Part shown: positions 63,389-64,000 of the stretch, piece after piece
Layout of the letters: each line of letters opens with the position of its first letter
Numbering within the stretch: position 1 is the stretch's first letter
NCBI RefSeq assembly: GCF_001713475.1
Contig: NZ_CP016500.1
Location: forward strand, 259,508-323,507
Reading direction: 5' to 3'
Origin: Agrobacterium sp. RAC06
Lineage (GTDB): Bacteria; Pseudomonadota; Alphaproteobacteria; Rhizobiales; Rhizobiaceae
Length of the DNA stretch: 64,000 nt
The notes under the pieces: model-generated
What the model saw: only the letters and a program-made list of their open reading frames with translations
What the model was told of the DNA's origin: nothing
The model's database searches: none
Position numbers and translations under genes: made by a program

Positions 63389-64000
63389 ATGTCTTACGAT
63401 CTCGCCAAATTACCCATCCAGAGCTTGCTGCGGCCGATCTCCGAGGCCGCTGTCGCGCTTGCCCGTCTCGACGAGCGCATTGCCCGCTCCCCCGTCGGCG
63501 AGGGTTTTCTCGAGCGCTCGCATTTCCTCGAGGCGCATGCCTCGCTCTGGGTCGATGGCGAACTCGTCCATCTTGAGGACCTCGTCCTGCATGATGCGCT
63601 TCGAGATATCCGCGCACCGACCCACGAACTCACCATCGCCCGCGACATCCTGAAAACCCGCCGTCGCATCGCCGCCCATCCCCCGGCCTGGGCGCTTTCT
63701 GCCCAAGGCCTCGCCTCCCTCCGCGGGCAGGCGTGGCCTGCAGCATCATCGGGTGACGACGGGGAGGGTTTGCCGGATGGGAATGTTGAGGTCAGCGACA
63801 CTCGGGCTGGGGTGGGGGAGGCCGAAGATCCTGATGCCGACGGTCTGAGTGATGCGTTTGCCGCAATCGATGCGGTGCTCGCCCGGTCGGAAGCCGCGAT
63901 CGAAGAGGCGAAGAAGCCGGCGCGCGCCAAAAACGCTCCGGAAAAGGATCCCTTCGTCTACGATCTAGACTGGGATGAGGACGAGCGGCTGGCGGAGTGG
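63389..64000 (+). CDS. RHE_PE00001/DUF1612-type putative DNA-binding protein, 3' partial
   Basis: Open frame starting ATG at 63389 that runs off the right edge after 204 codons. It begins [20 protein letters not shown] and continues [40 protein letters not shown] and [20 protein letters not shown]. These are the hallmarks of a Rhizobiaceae-plasmid family named for R. etli RHE_PE00001 (DUF1612 with a C-terminal helix-turn-helix). The region after residue 120 is acidic and variable. The C-terminal domain lies outside the window. Function unknown. Confidence 0.85.
   Translation, partial: MSYDLAKLPIQSLLRPISEAAVALARLDERIARSPVGEGFLERSHFLEAHASLWVDGELVHLEDLVLHDALRDIRAPTHELTIARDILKTRRRIAAHPPAWALSAQGLASLRGQAWPAASSGDDGEGLPDGNVEVSDTRAGVGEAEDPDADGLSDAFAAIDAVLARSEAAIEEAKKPARAKNAPEKDPFVYDLDWDEDERLAEW

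Overview
The window looks like part of a conjugative repABC plasmid from a member of the Rhizobiaceae (Rhizobium/Agrobacterium type). The evidence is a complete repA-repB-repC cassette with a putative antisense RNA between repB and repC, a Ti/pSym-type traI-trb mating-pair operon, a TraR-type quorum-sensing activator, rhizobial catabolic genes and many IS relics. No rRNA, tRNA or CRISPR array was seen.

Layout. (1) Bases 1-7000: an A+T-rich exopolysaccharide block with a polymerase/ligase cut by the window edge, a GT4 glycosyltransferase, a pyruvyl transferase and an ExoY-like sugar transferase. It is interrupted by a broken IS110 element and an IS3 element with recognisable ends. (2) 7000-12100: an accessory scrap zone with a decayed IS3/IS2-like element, a dead IS630 element sitting inside a membrane-protein gene that can be restored in silico, a polysaccharide-lyase-like gene with a 17-C tract next to its 5' end, an IS30/IS3 mosaic and an integrase tail. 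(3) 12100-19900: LysR, a small XRE regulator, a polyamine-type ABC importer, a TauD-like dioxygenase, an RraA-like protein and a nitrilase-fold hydrolase, probably one catabolic unit of unknown substrate. (4) 20000-23300: a broken VanZ-like gene, a hipBA-type toxin-antitoxin pair and a LacI fragment. (5) 23365-32684: a divergent LysR gene and an operon with a BMP-type ABC importer, biuret hydrolase (BiuH), a second BiuH/TrtA-like cysteine hydrolase, a cupin and allophanate hydrolase. It reads as a route from biuret, and perhaps triuret, to ammonia and CO2.

(6) 32800-41000: an AraC fragment, an ornithine cyclodeaminase-like/MmgE-PrpD pair, an IS1595 fragment, a hipB relic, an amidohydrolase coupled to an OmpR-like regulator, and a second, divergent OmpR-like regulator. 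(7) 41101-56175: traR, then on the minus strand traI-trbBCDEJLFGHI, back to back with repABC. A TraR-box-like sequence lies in the traI/repA gap. trbK is not at its usual place between trbJ and trbL. The DNA-processing tra genes and oriT were not seen, so they must lie outside the window or be absent. (8) 56785-64000: a chemoreceptor, a relic integrase fused to a relic chemoreceptor, lrgAB, an intact tyrosine recombinase, a Phd/PemK-like toxin-antitoxin pair and the 5' part of an RHE_PE00001/DUF1612-type gene running off the right edge.

Taken together, the plasmid core (replication, quorum-controlled transfer, addiction modules) carries nitrogen-scavenging and small-molecule catabolic operons, with IS-driven decay between the blocks.
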